This document shows positions 46,964 through 56,456 of a stretch of DNA of 64,000 nucleotides, in pieces (position 1 is the stretch's first letter; each line of letters starts with the position of its first letter). The stretch comes from Phaeobacter sp. 11ANDIMAR09 (lineage in GTDB: Bacteria; Pseudomonadota; Alphaproteobacteria; Rhodobacterales; Rhodobacteraceae). The DNA is taken from assembly GCF_001294455.1 (NCBI RefSeq), contig NZ_LIKT01000002.1, forward strand, positions 62,001 through 126,000, given 5' to 3'. The notes beneath the pieces are model-generated. The model ran no database searches. It was not told where the DNA came from and worked only from the letters and a program-made list of their open reading frames with translations. The position numbers were made by a program, and so were the translations under genes.

Positions 46964-48631
46964 TCACCGCACAAACTTCTTGTGCTTCAGGCGCTTGGGC
47001 TCCAGCGCGTCGGCACCGAGGCGGCGCTTCTTGTCTTCCTCGTAGTCTTCAAAGTTGCCCTCAAACCACTCCACATGGGCGTCGCCCTCAAAGGCCAGGA
47101 TATGGGTACAGATCCGGTCGAGGAAGAAGCGATCGTGCGAGATTACCACGGCGCAGCCGGCAAAATCGACCAGCGCGTCTTCGAGCGCCCGCAGGGTTTC
47201 CACGTCCAGATCGTTGGTTGGTTCATCAAGCAAGAGAACATTGCCGCCCTCTTTCAACAGACGCGCCATATGCACGCGGTTGCGCTCCCCACCCGACAGC
47301 AGGTTCAGCGGCTTTTGCTGATCGCCGCCCTTGAAGTTGAACGAGGAGCAATAGGCGCGGGAGTTCACCTGGGCGTCGCCCAGCTCGATGATTTCAGCGC
47401 CACCCGAAATCGCCTCCCAGACGGTCTCGTTGTCCTTCAGGTCATCACGGGACTGATCGACATAGGAGAGCTTGACCGTGTCCCCGTAGGAAACGCTGCC
47501 TTCATCGGGCTGTTCCTGACCGGTCAGCATCTTGAACAGGGTCGATTTGCCGGCGCCGTTGGGGCCGATGACGCCAACAATGCCGCCGGGGGGCAGATCA
47601 AAGGACAGACCTTCGACCAGCTGCTTGTCGCCATAATGTTTCGAGATGCCTTCGACCTCGATCACCTTGTTGCCCAGACGCGGGCCATTGGGGATGACGA
47701 TCTGCGCCCGGGTGAGCTTTTCGCGTTCGGACTGGGCGGCCAGATCGTTATAGGCGTTGATCCGGGCCTTGCTTTTGGCCTGACGGGCCTTGGCGCCCTG
47801 GCGCATCCACTCCAGCTCGCGCTGCAGGGTCTGCTGCTTGGACTTGTCTTCGCGGGCTTCCTGCTCCAGGCGCTTGGCCTTTTGCTCCAGCCAGGCGGAG
47901 TAGTTGCCCTCATAGGGGATGCCCTTGCCACGGTCGAGCTCGAGGATCCAGCCGGTGATGTCATCCAGGAAATAGCGGTCGTGGGTGACGCAGAGGATGG
48001 TGCCTTTGTAGTCGATCAGGTGCTGTTGCAGCCAGGCGATGGTTTCCGCATCCAGGTGGTTGGTCGGCTCATCGAGCAGCAACATGTCAGGGGCTTCGAG
48101 CAGCAGCTTGCACAGGGCCACGCGGCGCTTTTCACCGCCCGAGAGATTGGCGATTTCCGCATCATCAGGCGGGCAGCGCAGGGCCTCCATCGAGATGTCG
48201 ATCTGGCTGTCCAGATCCCAAAGGTTTTCCGCGTCGATGGCGTCTTGCAACGCGGTCATCTCTTCCATCAGCTCGTCAGTGTAGTTCTCGGCCATCTCGA
48301 CCGCGATCTGATTGAAGCGATCAACCTTGCCCTTCTTTTCCTTGACGCCAAGCATGACGTTTTCGCGCACAGTAAGGCTATCGTCGAGCTTGGGTTCCTG
48401 CGGCAGATAGCCAACTTTGGCGCCCTCGGCGGACCAGGCCTCGCCGGTGAAGTCCTTATCGAGGCCAGCCATGATCTTCATCAGGGTGGATTTACCGGCA
48501 CCGTTGACGCCGACGACACCGATTTTCACGCCAGGCAGGAAGGACAGGTGAATGTTTTCAAAGCATTTCTTGCCACCGGGGTAGGTCTTGGAGACACCCT
48601 GCATGTGGTAGACGTATTGATAGGCGGCCAT
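46964..48631 (-). CDS. ettA: Energy-dependent translational throttle protein EttA (ABC-F)
   Basis: 555 residues from ATG 48631, exactly EttA length. Two ABC cassettes carry Walker A GVNGAGKST and GPNGAGKST, signatures LSGGEKRRVALC and LSGGERNRVHMA, and Walker B MLLLDEPTNHLD and VLLLDEPTNDLD. The interdomain arm and linker lie between. EttA binds the ribosomal E site and gates the first elongation step by ATP/ADP ratio. An upstream frame extension of 70 codons has no family match. Confidence 0.95.
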   Translation of the reverse strand: MAAYQYVYHMQGVSKTYPGGKKCFENIHLSFLPGVKIGVVGVNGAGKSTLMKIMAGLDKDFTGEAWSAEGAKVGYLPQEPKLDDSLTVRENVMLGVKEKKGKVDRFNQIAVEMAENYTDELMEEMTALQDAIDAENLWDLDSQIDISMEALRCPPDDAEIANLSGGEKRRVALCKLLLEAPDMLLLDEPTNHLDAETIAWLQQHLIDYKGTILCVTHDRYFLDDITGWILELDRGKGIPYEGNYSAWLEQKAKRLEQEAREDKSKQQTLQRELEWMRQGAKARQAKSKARINAYNDLAAQSEREKLTRAQIVIPNGPRLGNKVIEVEGISKHYGDKQLVEGLSFDLPPGGIVGVIGPNGAGKSTLFKMLTGQEQPDEGSVSYGDTVKLSYVDQSRDDLKDNETVWEAISGGAEIIELGDAQVNSRAYCSSFNFKGGDQQKPLNLLSGGERNRVHMARLLKEGGNVLLLDEPTNDLDVETLRALEDALVDFAGCAVVISHDRFFLDRICTHILAFEGDAHVEWFEGNFEDYEEDKKRRLGADALEPKRLKHKKFVR

Positions 48632-49116
48632 GTGACTGCTCCATGATGGGGGAATTTCTGCTGGCTGGTGTGATAGCGGATGGAAGGCAAAGGGGCAATG
48701 CGGGATGCGCTGGCAGCTAGGGCGTGTTCGCCCATATGCATCGCTCCTGCACGGCCCGGCGTACTTTGGACTGTATCCGCCCCGATGAATGCACCGGCAA
48801 TGGCGTCGCGACGTGATGAAGGCGCAGGCGCCAAATCTCAAAAATAATTCGGAAGAACAAAGGTGTCAGGGCAATAAGCGGAGACACCAGGGGGGGATTT
48901 AACTACGACTTGGGATTTCAGGTCGCTGAGCATCCATTTGTGGCTTTGCTTCCCACAGGCGCAGATGTCGCCTCCGATACACCAAAAAATCGCGCAGCTT
49001 ACAAGGGGGAGGGCTGTATAAAGTCGCTGGCCGCGCCGATGTGAGCCCTGGGTGAGGCATCGACCTGGGCTTGGGGCTTGGCATCCCGTTGATTTATGTG
49101 CATCAACCGTTGGATG
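48632..49116. other. 485-nt intergenic region, nothing recognised
   Basis: It should carry the promoter of ettA (minus) and of nadD (plus). A small GGGCG/CGCCC hairpin is near 48718. Open frames in it lack ribosome sites and known families. Confidence 0.5.
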
Positions 49117-49749
49117 AAGCAAGGGTTTCCATATCTGCGTCCCGGTATGACCGTGGGACTTTTGGGCGGATCGTTTGATCCGGCGCATCTGGGCCATGTC
49201 CAGATCAGCCGGGCTGCCTTGCAGCGGTTCAACCTGGATTGCCTTTGGTGGCTGGTCTCGCCGGGCAATCCGCTGAAAAGTCGCGCGCCCGCCAGTATGG
49301 AGCGGCGCATTGCGGCGGCGCAAAGGTTGATGGATCATCCGAGGGTGCGGATCAGCGATATCGAGGCTCGCCTGGGCACGCGCTACACGGCTGAAACCCT
49401 GCGGGGCCTGCGGCGCATCTATCCGCATGTGCGGTTCACCTGGTTGATGGGGGCAGATAATCTGGCGCATTTCCATCTCTGGAAGGATTGGCAGCAAATC
49501 ATCGAAACCGTTCCGGTGGGGGTGCTGGCTCGCCCTGGAGACCGGATTTCTGCGCGGCTTTCGCCTGCTGCAAAAATCTACCGAAGTCGGATGCTCAAGG
49601 ATGACCAAAGCCAAGCTCTGGCGCGCTCCGCAGCCCCGGCCTGGTGCTTTGTCAATGTTCCGATGATTTCCGCCAGCTCAACCAAGATCCGGGCAGCAGG
49701 GAAATGGTCCGCGATGCCTGAGCAAGATCCAGATCAAAGCCGGGATTGA
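49117..49749 (+). CDS. nadD: Nicotinate-nucleotide adenylyltransferase
   Basis: 210 residues from ATG 49117. NadD makes deamido-NAD from nicotinate mononucleotide and ATP. The nucleotidyltransferase motif [18 protein letters not shown] and the C-terminal ISASSTKIR are diagnostic, with [17 protein letters not shown] between. A start 21 nt earlier is possible; [11 protein letters not shown] fits the usual N-terminus better. The rsfS and rlmH genes that often follow nadD are absent here. Confidence 0.92.
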   Translation, partial: KQGFPYLRPGMTVGLLGGSFDPAHLGHVQISRAALQRFNLDCLWWLVSPGNPLKSRAPASMERRIAAAQRLMDHPRVRISDIEARLGTRYTAETLRGLRRIYPHVRFTWLMGADNLAHFHLWKDWQQIIETVPVGVLARPGDRISARLSPAAKIYRSRMLKDDQSQALARSAAPAWCFVNVPMISASSTKIRAAGKWSAMPEQDPDQSRD

Positions 49750-49973
49750 CCTCTCGGAGCTAGGCTGACCTGAAAAGAGCCCATTGCTGCCTTTTTCACG
49801 ACCCTTTGCCGGGTCACACTGCCTGTACCTGTGGGGTCTTTTGTCGCTGGGGCCTTATGGGAGGGACGTTTTTTCAGGCGATTTTGGTGCAGATAGGGTA
49901 TGAGCTATGGCGCAAACAGTAGGTATGGTCTTCATTTGCCGTTTAGTAGCAATTTTATTAGATATTGACTGAC

Positions 49974-51476
49974 ATGTATTCGAGACGCTTTTTCCTTTCA
50001 GCCGCGGCAGCGGCCCTGGCCGCGCCGGCAGCCTTGGCAAATGCGCCCAAAACCTCTCTGCGGCCTCAGGCCCGCGCCGCCGCCGGATCTGTCACAGCTG
50101 TGCCTCAGGCGGGGGCGAGTTCCAGCCTCAAGGCGCTATTGGCCCGTTCCGGCTTGTCCGGTCAGGTCGCCTGCGCCGTAGCTGAAGTGCAAACCGGCAA
50201 CGAGTTGGAAGCCCATTCGGGTGAAGAAGCCTTGCCGCCTGCAAGTGTCGCCAAGGCGTTGACGGCGCTTTATGCGCTGGACACATTGGGAGCCAATCAC
50301 CGATTTGCCACCCGGGTTCTGGCGACGGGAACAGTGACGGGTGGGGTGCTGAAGGGGGATCTGATTCTGGCGGGGGGCGGAGACCCGATGCTGAACTCTG
50401 ATCACCTGGCGCAACTGGCCTCTGCTCTGAAAAAGGCAGGCATCCGCGAGGTGCGCGGCGCCTTCAAAGTCTGGGATGGTGCGCTTCCGCGGGTGCGTTC
50501 AATTGATGCCGGGCAACCGGATCATGTGGGGTACAGCCCCGCAGTCGCGGGTATAGCGCTCAATTTCAACCGGGTGCATTTTGAATGGAAGCGGGCGGGG
50601 AGCAGCTGGAACGTCAGCATGGATGCCCGCACGGAAAAATACCGCCCCGAGGTCAGCATGGCGCGGATGAAGGTCGCCCGCCGCGCACTGCCTGTCTATA
50701 CCTATGCGGATCGCAACGGGGTGGACAGCTGGACCGTTGCCTCGCAGGCGCTGGGCAAGGGTGGGTCGCGCTGGTTGCCGGTGCGTCGCCCGGCGGAATA
50801 TGCCGCCGATGTGTTTCGCACCATGGTCCGGGCGCATGGCATCAAGCTTAAGTCCGCCAAGCGGATCTCCTCCTTGCCGACGGCCACTTTGCTGGCGCAG
50901 CACCACAGTCCACCGCTGGATATGATGCTCAAGGCGATGTTGAAATATTCCAACAATCTGATGGCGGAAATGATCGGCATGATGGCCACGGCCAAACGCG
51001 GCAAGACCCCCAAGGGGTTGAAGGATTCCGCTGCCGAGATGTCGCGCTGGGTCCGTGCCAAATATGGGGTGACAGCGATCCGGATGGTGGATCATTCGGG
51101 CCTGGGAGAGGCCTCCCGGGTTGCTCCAAATGCGATGCTCAAGGTTTTGGTCGCGGCCTATAAGGCCGGTCGGCTGAAACCGCTGCTCAAGAGCTTTCCA
51201 ATGCGCGACGCCAATGGGCGGGTGAACAAAAACCACCCGATCAAGGTGGCTGCCAAAACCGGGACCCTGAATTTTGTATCGGGGCTCGGGGGCTTTTTGA
51301 CCACCTCCAGCGGCACGGTTCTGGCCTTTGCGATCTTTGCCGCCGATACCAAGGCGCGATCGCGCATCAGCCGGGCAGAACGCGAACGCCCCAAGGGCGC
51401 CAAGAGCTGGAACAAAAAGGCCAAGCGCTTACAGCAGCAACTGATCGAGCGCTGGGGCCAGAGCTACGGCACCTGA
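49974..51476 (+). CDS. dacB: D-alanyl-D-alanine carboxypeptidase/endopeptidase PBP4 with Tat-like signal
   Basis: 500 residues from ATG 49974. The signal SRRFFLSAAAAALAAPAALA fits the twin-arginine pattern well. Penicillin-binding motifs are SVAK at 91-94, SNN in LKYSNNLMAEM and KTG in VAAKTGTLNF; the large insert between the first two is typical of class C PBP4. It trims pentapeptides and cleaves cross-links in the periplasm. A TTG three codons upstream is unlikely as the start. Confidence 0.93.
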   Translation: MYSRRFFLSAAAAALAAPAALANAPKTSLRPQARAAAGSVTAVPQAGASSSLKALLARSGLSGQVACAVAEVQTGNELEAHSGEEALPPASVAKALTALYALDTLGANHRFATRVLATGTVTGGVLKGDLILAGGGDPMLNSDHLAQLASALKKAGIREVRGAFKVWDGALPRVRSIDAGQPDHVGYSPAVAGIALNFNRVHFEWKRAGSSWNVSMDARTEKYRPEVSMARMKVARRALPVYTYADRNGVDSWTVASQALGKGGSRWLPVRRPAEYAADVFRTMVRAHGIKLKSAKRISSLPTATLLAQHHSPPLDMMLKAMLKYSNNLMAEMIGMMATAKRGKTPKGLKDSAAEMSRWVRAKYGVTAIRMVDHSGLGEASRVAPNAMLKVLVAAYKAGRLKPLLKSFPMRDANGRVNKNHPIKVAAKTGTLNFVSGLGGFLTTSSGTVLAFAIFAADTKARSRISRAERERPKGAKSWNKKAKRLQQQLIERWGQSYGT

Positions 51477-51520
51477 GCCCAGCCGCAAGGTGATGCACGG
51501 CAGGGCCCTGAGGGCGAACC

Positions 51521-53572
51521 TCAGGTCGCGGGTCTCACCTCGACAAAGGTCTCGTGGTAGCAGGCGCCATCCTCGATATCGGTGCGAATATCCGCTGGGA
51601 TCAGCGCATTGACGGTATATCCCGTTTGCGAGCTGCCGCGCCAGGTGCCCTTGGGCGAGTAGAGCACGCCGGGGCGGGTGGCCTGGGTGATCTTCAGCTC
51701 TAACGTGACCGCGCCGCGCGCATTCCAGACCGAGACGAGGCAGCCCTCCGTCAGGCCGCGATCCTGGGCATCCTTGGGGTGCATTTCCAGCACTTCTGGC
51801 CCGGCAGAGGCTGGATCGCTGCCAAAGGTGGCATTGGTCCGTTTGGCGGAGCTGGGGGTGATCAACGTCAGAGGTAGGTCCGGCGACACCGGATCATAGC
51901 GTGGTACGCCAAAGCCATAGCGCCTCTCATACGCCGCGCTGAACAGTTCGATCCGTCCCGAAGCTGTGGCGGGGCGGATGTTCTTGCACATGACCAGCGG
52001 TTCGCCATCCGGGGCCATCATTTCGATGGCGCTGTCCAGCGGGATCTGGCTGGGGCGTTTGCCTGCCAGCTGCGGATGGCTGGCGTCAATGGCCTCATCC
52101 ATCAGCTGGGCATCGCTGGCCCGAAACAGCGGATCCGTATAGCCAAAGCGGGCTGCAAGACGGCGGAAGATCTCGGTATTGGGCAGGCTTTCGCCGACAT
52201 GAGGGATCACCGGGGCCGCCCGTTGCAGGTAGTTCTGACCGTAGGCGCCGTAGATATCGTCGAACTCAAAATGCGAGGCTGCCGGCAGGATCACGTCGCA
52301 ATAGGCCATGCTGTCGGTCATCACCACATCGCAGCCGGCGATGAACAGATCATCGCGCATCAGCGCCCGCATCAGATTGGCCTGATCCGGATGCGTGGCC
52401 ACGGGGTTGTGGTTGTAAATCATCGTGGCCTTGATTGGGATCTCCAGGCTATCATCCTGCAGCACATTGGCCAGATCGACGATGTTGAAGGTCCGGGTGC
52501 CGGGCTTGATCAGGTGATCGCCCTGCAGGCGGGCTTGGGTTTTTGGTGTTGCGCCGCCGGATTTTGCCATGACACCAGCGCCCAGACGCCCGTGGTGACC
52601 CAACAGAGCTGGCAGCGCCATGCCGGCCCGCAGCGCCGAGCCGCCGGAGCGTCCGCGCTCAATCCCGTTGCCAAAGGCGCAGGTCATGTTCTTGGCGGCG
52701 ATCATCATATCGGCGAGGGCGTGAAAATCGGCAGCTGAAACCCCGCAGGTCTCGACAACCTGATCCAGCCCATAGTGCCGGGCCTGTTCCATATAGGGCT
52801 CAAAGCCCGCGACCCACTGCGCGATGAAGCCCTCATCCAGCGCGCCCCGGCGCTCCAGCTCGGCTGCCAATCCCATGGCCAGCACCACATCGGTGCCAGG
52901 TTTGATCTGCAGGTACAGGTCGCATTGCTCGGCAATCTTGATCCGCTTGGGGTCTACCACCACCAATTTGCCCCCACGCGCCCGCAGCTTTTTCAGCAGC
53001 GGCGCCAGATGCAGGTTGGAGACGGTGACATTATTGCCCCAGATCAGCGCCAGATCGGAGTATTCGAGCTGCGCTGGCGGCATGCCGGGGGCGGCGCCAA
53101 ACAGACTGGCATAGGCACCACCCCGCACCCCGCCGCAGAGGGGGCCGCGGTCGAGCATGCTGGCTCCCATCTGGTAAAAGAACCGCCGATCCATTGAGCC
53201 CCCAGCCAGCTCCCCATGGGGGCCGGCATAGTTGAAGGGCAACACGGATTGGGGGCCGTGGGACTCAATCGCCTGGGTGAAGCCCGCGTGGACCATGTCC
53301 AAAGCATCGTCCCAGCTGATCTGTTCAAACTGGCCAGAACCGCGCGGGCCGACCCGTTTGAGCGGATGGGTCAGGCGGGCCTTGCCATGTACAAACTCCG
53401 GATAATAGCGTGCCACCTTGTTGCAGATGACATTGGCCGTATAGGGATTGGCAGTGGAGCCTTTGACCTCTAGCACCGTGCCGCCCTGTACCTTGACGCT
53501 GAGGCTGCAGGTGTCAGGGCAGTCCAATGGGCAGACTGAGGGGAGGGTGGTTATGTCGAGGGGCTGGTTCAT
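51521..53572 (-). CDS. Molybdopterin-dependent oxidoreductase, [4Fe-4S] type
   Basis: 683 residues from ATG 53572 with GGAG upstream. VCPLDCPDTCSL and a fourth cysteine in VICNKVARYYPE bind an N-terminal iron-sulfur cluster. The bis-MGD protein follows: ISWDDALDMV, ALIWGNNVTVSN, VVVDPKRIKIAEQCDLYLQIKPGTD, and a C-terminal binding domain with LTLITPSSAKRTNATFG. It is of the formate-dehydrogenase/polysulfide-reductase superfamily but has no Tat signal, so it is cytoplasmic. The electron donor is unknown, and no partner subunit is adjacent. Confidence 0.88.
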   Translation of the reverse strand: MNQPLDITTLPSVCPLDCPDTCSLSVKVQGGTVLEVKGSTANPYTANVICNKVARYYPEFVHGKARLTHPLKRVGPRGSGQFEQISWDDALDMVHAGFTQAIESHGPQSVLPFNYAGPHGELAGGSMDRRFFYQMGASMLDRGPLCGGVRGGAYASLFGAAPGMPPAQLEYSDLALIWGNNVTVSNLHLAPLLKKLRARGGKLVVVDPKRIKIAEQCDLYLQIKPGTDVVLAMGLAAELERRGALDEGFIAQWVAGFEPYMEQARHYGLDQVVETCGVSAADFHALADMMIAAKNMTCAFGNGIERGRSGGSALRAGMALPALLGHHGRLGAGVMAKSGGATPKTQARLQGDHLIKPGTRTFNIVDLANVLQDDSLEIPIKATMIYNHNPVATHPDQANLMRALMRDDLFIAGCDVVMTDSMAYCDVILPAASHFEFDDIYGAYGQNYLQRAAPVIPHVGESLPNTEIFRRLAARFGYTDPLFRASDAQLMDEAIDASHPQLAGKRPSQIPLDSAIEMMAPDGEPLVMCKNIRPATASGRIELFSAAYERRYGFGVPRYDPVSPDLPLTLITPSSAKRTNATFGSDPASAGPEVLEMHPKDAQDRGLTEGCLVSVWNARGAVTLELKITQATRPGVLYSPKGTWRGSSQTGYTVNALIPADIRTDIEDGACYHETFVEVRPAT

Positions 53573-53735
53573 GATCTGGCTCCAAAGGCGATGTTGATGC
53601 CAGTCTATCGCCCAGAAGGTCATGCCATTAAGTGCCAAAAATAGGGAAATTGACCAGACCAATTGGTCGCGGTAGCGTTGGTCATGCTCAATTCAGCTGT
53701 GGCGCACTCCCGGCAACCCCAATGAGGAATTCCCA

Positions 53736-54215
53736 ATGAAACTTCCCAGACTTCCACTAAAGGGGTCCTGCCTTTGTGGTTCGGTGCATGTCAGTCTGTC
53801 TGCCTTGCCTCTTTTGACTTTGGCCTGTCACTGTCGTGATTGCCAAAAACTATGCGCCAGCGCCTATTCCCTGACCGCAATGTTCCCGGCGGACAGTTTT
53901 TCTGTCACTGGAGACCTGATGAGAGGTGGGCTGCGCAGCAAAGGTCGAGAACACCACTACTGCCGCTCCTGTCTGACCTTTGTCTATTCCCGTATCACTG
54001 GAGCAGATGAGCGGGTGAACCTGCGGATTCCCGTACTCGAGGATGCCGCTGCGCTGCCGCCCTATGTTGAGGTGATGACAGATGAAAAACAGGACTGGGC
54101 TGAGGTTTCTGCCGCCTACAGCTATTCTCGGTTTCCTGAGGGCGCCGATGAGCTAAGGGGATTGATGGAGAGCTATTCCAAGGGCTGGTCGGAGCCTGTC
54201 CAGCCAAAAGACTAA
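53736..54215 (+). CDS. GFA/CENP-V family zinc protein
   Basis: 159 residues. The zinc cysteines are in GSCLCGSVHVSL, CHCRDCQKLCAS and HHYCRSCLTFVYS, the pattern of the glutathione-dependent formaldehyde-activating (Gfa) fold. Most members have no known reaction. It diverges from the oxidoreductase gene. Confidence 0.88.
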   Translation: MKLPRLPLKGSCLCGSVHVSLSALPLLTLACHCRDCQKLCASAYSLTAMFPADSFSVTGDLMRGGLRSKGREHHYCRSCLTFVYSRITGADERVNLRIPVLEDAAALPPYVEVMTDEKQDWAEVSAAYSYSRFPEGADELRGLMESYSKGWSEPVQPKD

Positions 54216-54238
54216 AGGGGGCAGGCTCCGAGGGCGCA

Positions 54239-54661
54239 TTAGACCATGTGACGAGCCCGGGCGCCGCGCTCAATAGCGGCAGCATGCAGGCGGTCGATGT
54301 TGAGCTCATAGCGCACCTCGGCGAGGAACTCGAGCTCGGTTTCAGCCAGTTTGCCATCGGCAGCGGCCACGTCGCAGGCCAGGGCATAGGCGGTTTCATA
54401 CAGGCGCTCTGGCAGATCATCGCGGATCAGGCCAAACAGGGCTTCCAGCCCGTCTTCCTGCTCAAACAGGTCCAGCACCGTGTTGGAAATCCGCGTCATG
54501 CGGTCGATGTCGTAATCGGCAAAGACTGGCAGCATGTTGACGGCGGATTGAATCTTGATCAGCTCGGCGGTGCGGATGTTTTCGTCCGAGGCAGAGACCG
54601 CCACCATCAGGGCCACAAGGCAGTCCTGCTGGGACATGGATTGGGCGTTTTGCTCGGGCAT
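54239..54661 (-). CDS. TerB-like (tellurite resistance) family protein
   Basis: 140 residues from ATG 54661 with AAGGA upstream. All-helical, with acidic repeats: MVAVSASDENIRTAELIKIQ and ACDVAAADGKLAETELEFLAEV, the paired DG.....E motifs of TerB. These may bind metal. No other ter genes are near, so a tellurite role is not implied. It follows dddW by 140 nt on the same strand. Confidence 0.82.
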   Translation of the reverse strand: MPEQNAQSMSQQDCLVALMVAVSASDENIRTAELIKIQSAVNMLPVFADYDIDRMTRISNTVLDLFEQEDGLEALFGLIRDDLPERLYETAYALACDVAAADGKLAETELEFLAEVRYELNIDRLHAAAIERGARARHMV

Positions 54662-54801
54662 GTGAGATCCTTTTTGCACGATTTTTCAAGCCCAAGGATA
54701 GGCATGGCCAGGGCAGGGTTCAACTGCTGCCTCTGGCCCATCGTTGGGAAACCGGCACAAACTTGCGCTGAGCGGCGGGAAACAGCCAGTTCTCGAGGCT
54801 T

Positions 54802-55308
54802 TTAGCCCTGGGCCTCTTCAGCGGCGGTAAAGCGATAGGTGATCTGCTCGAAACTGGCCTCAGCAAAGCCATAGGTGAACCGCAGCCCATCAGGGCCGGC
54901 CTGGGTGCCATGTTCTGCATTGGCGGGGACATAGATCGCGACGCCCGGACGGATTTCATGCGGGGTGCCATCAATGGTGACCACGCCCGAGCCTTCGAGG
55001 CCAAGATAGAATTCCGGCGGATCGTGGCGGTGGGGCAGCAGACGACCATGGGGTTCGAACTCGGCAATGCCCAGCACCATATCGCGCGACTTTTCCGAGC
55101 AGCTGTTGATCAGGGTGCGCCAGCGCACTTCGCCATAGGCGGCATCAGTGCCACCTGACAGCGGAACCTGCGCTGCATCCACCACCAGCAGGGTGTCCTG
55201 GGGGGCGTGCGGCAGGTTGGAAGCCTGGTGAAACTGCTCTGTCTCGCCAAGATCAGTGGCAAGTGTTGTCATATCGGGTGCAAAATCCAGGGTTGTTTCC
55301 TGCTGCAT
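54802..55308 (-). CDS. dddW: Cupin protein, probable DMSP lyase DddW
   Basis: 168 residues. AAGGAGG eight bases before ATG 55308 fixes the start. A single cupin barrel holds H93, H95, E99 and Y101 in PHRHDPPEFYLGLEGSG, and H133 in PANAEHG. The offsets (+2, +6, +8, +40) equal those I recall for the metal and catalytic residues of Ruegeria pomeroyi DddW (H81, H83, E87, Y89, H121). DddW splits DMSP into DMS and acrylate with a divalent metal. R. pomeroyi dddW also has a divergent LysR gene, as here. An unrelated cupin with the same ligand set is the main alternative. Confidence 0.72.
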   Translation of the reverse strand: MQQETTLDFAPDMTTLATDLGETEQFHQASNLPHAPQDTLLVVDAAQVPLSGGTDAAYGEVRWRTLINSCSEKSRDMVLGIAEFEPHGRLLPHRHDPPEFYLGLEGSGVVTIDGTPHEIRPGVAIYVPANAEHGTQAGPDGLRFTYGFAEASFEQITYRFTAAEEAQG

Positions 55309-55383
55309 GGTCTGGGCCTCCTTGAGGTCGGTGTGAGTGGATCGCGGGGCTGCGGCTCAATCTCAGATAAGGGGCTTTTTGTG

Positions 55384-55402
55384 TTTCGCTCAATGCGCTA
55401 AA
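55384..55402. promoter_or_regulatory. Candidate LysR operator in the dddW-lysR gap
   Basis: TTTCGCTCAATGCGCTAAA is a 19-nt imperfect dyad with seven of nine pairs matching about a central A. It is 76 nt upstream of the dddW ATG and 34 nt upstream of the LysR ATG. Size and place fit a LysR-type activator site. Confidence 0.4.
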
Positions 55403-55435
55403 ACTGCATCCTAATATACGATGAGGTTATGTTAC

Positions 55436-56329
55436 ATGGAGCGTCTTCCTAGCTTTTCGGGGCTCACAGCCTTCTATGCGGCGGCACGCCATGGTACACT
55501 GACGGCGGCCGCCGAAGAGCTGAATGTTTCGCAACCGGCAGTTTCCCGTCGGATCGCGACTCTGGAGGCAGATCTGGGCTGTAATTTGTTTGATCGCAGC
55601 CACAAGCCTGCCCGGATGACCCAAGCAGGTAAGGATCTATTGCAGGCTTTACACAGTGGCTTTGGCCAAATCGAAGACGCGGTGTCGCAAATCAGAAAAG
55701 CGGCTCAAACGCGGATTGTGACGGTGACGGCCCCCTCTGGGTTCGTCGGATTCTGGCTCATCCCCCGACTGGGAGAGCTGGAGCAGAGCTTTCCGGAGAT
55801 GACGATTCGGATCATAAGCCAAGAGTATGGAGAGGCAGTGCGCCCTGGAGATCTGGTGATCCGCTTTGGCCTGCCCGGTGGGGGGGGCGAGACCGAGACC
55901 CGACTGCTGAGCGATGAGGTCTATGTCGCCGCCAGCCCGCTCTATCTGACGCGCTTGGGGATGACGGCGCAGGACTATGATTTTTCCCGTATGACCCTGC
56001 TGACGATGGAGGCCGCCCGCAGCCAGTGGCATGATTGGCCCAGCTGGTTCAAATCCGCCCATCAGGTGATGCCGCAGGGCGCGCGGGTGCTGGATTTCAA
56101 TTCCTATGCGATGCTGGTGAATGCTGGCCTGGCAGGGCAGGGGATTTTTCTGGCCTGGGGCGGGATTCTGGACAGTTTCATCGAAACCGGGGCCCTGTTG
56201 CGGCTGCAGGCGCCAACCACAACATCGGCGCGGGGCTACTTTGCTGGGCTGAGAGACGGGGCGGCTGCCCACCAGGATGTCCGCCAGATTCTGGACTGGA
56301 TCGTCGAAAAGGCGCATTTTCCCGGCTGA
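55436..56329 (+). CDS. LysR-family regulator, probably of dddW
   Basis: 297 residues from ATG 55436 (GAGG nine bases upstream). The helix-turn-helix part is GTLTAAAEELNVSQPAVSRR, then LEADLGCNLFDRSHKPARMT. The effector domain resembles GcvA-type regulators (GFWLIPRLGELEQSFPEM). It diverges from dddW across 127 nt. In R. pomeroyi the LysR gene beside dddW mediates its induction by DMSP; the same is inferred here. An upstream ATG at 55421 has no ribosome site. Confidence 0.88.
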   Translation: MERLPSFSGLTAFYAAARHGTLTAAAEELNVSQPAVSRRIATLEADLGCNLFDRSHKPARMTQAGKDLLQALHSGFGQIEDAVSQIRKAAQTRIVTVTAPSGFVGFWLIPRLGELEQSFPEMTIRIISQEYGEAVRPGDLVIRFGLPGGGGETETRLLSDEVYVAASPLYLTRLGMTAQDYDFSRMTLLTMEAARSQWHDWPSWFKSAHQVMPQGARVLDFNSYAMLVNAGLAGQGIFLAWGGILDSFIETGALLRLQAPTTTSARGYFAGLRDGAAAHQDVRQILDWIVEKAHFPG

Positions 56330-56456
56330 AACCTCTGTGTGGGGGGCTCTCTTCATTGACTCATGCTGCATCTGCGCAATAGACCGGGCCGACCTGCTGC
56401 ATGGGGCAGTGGGACAGGAATGAGGCGGCCACCGGGGCCGCTATTGGAGAACAGCA

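Noticed and set aside
46982-48646. Long plus-strand frame opposite ettA
   Set aside because: A shadow of the certain ettA gene, with no domain of its own.
48632-49116. Pseudogene upstream of nadD
   Set aside because: Short frames on the minus strand have no family resemblance and no ribosome site.
54239-54661. Tellurite-resistance operon
   Set aside because: Only a TerB-like fold is present; no terC, terD or terZ neighbours.
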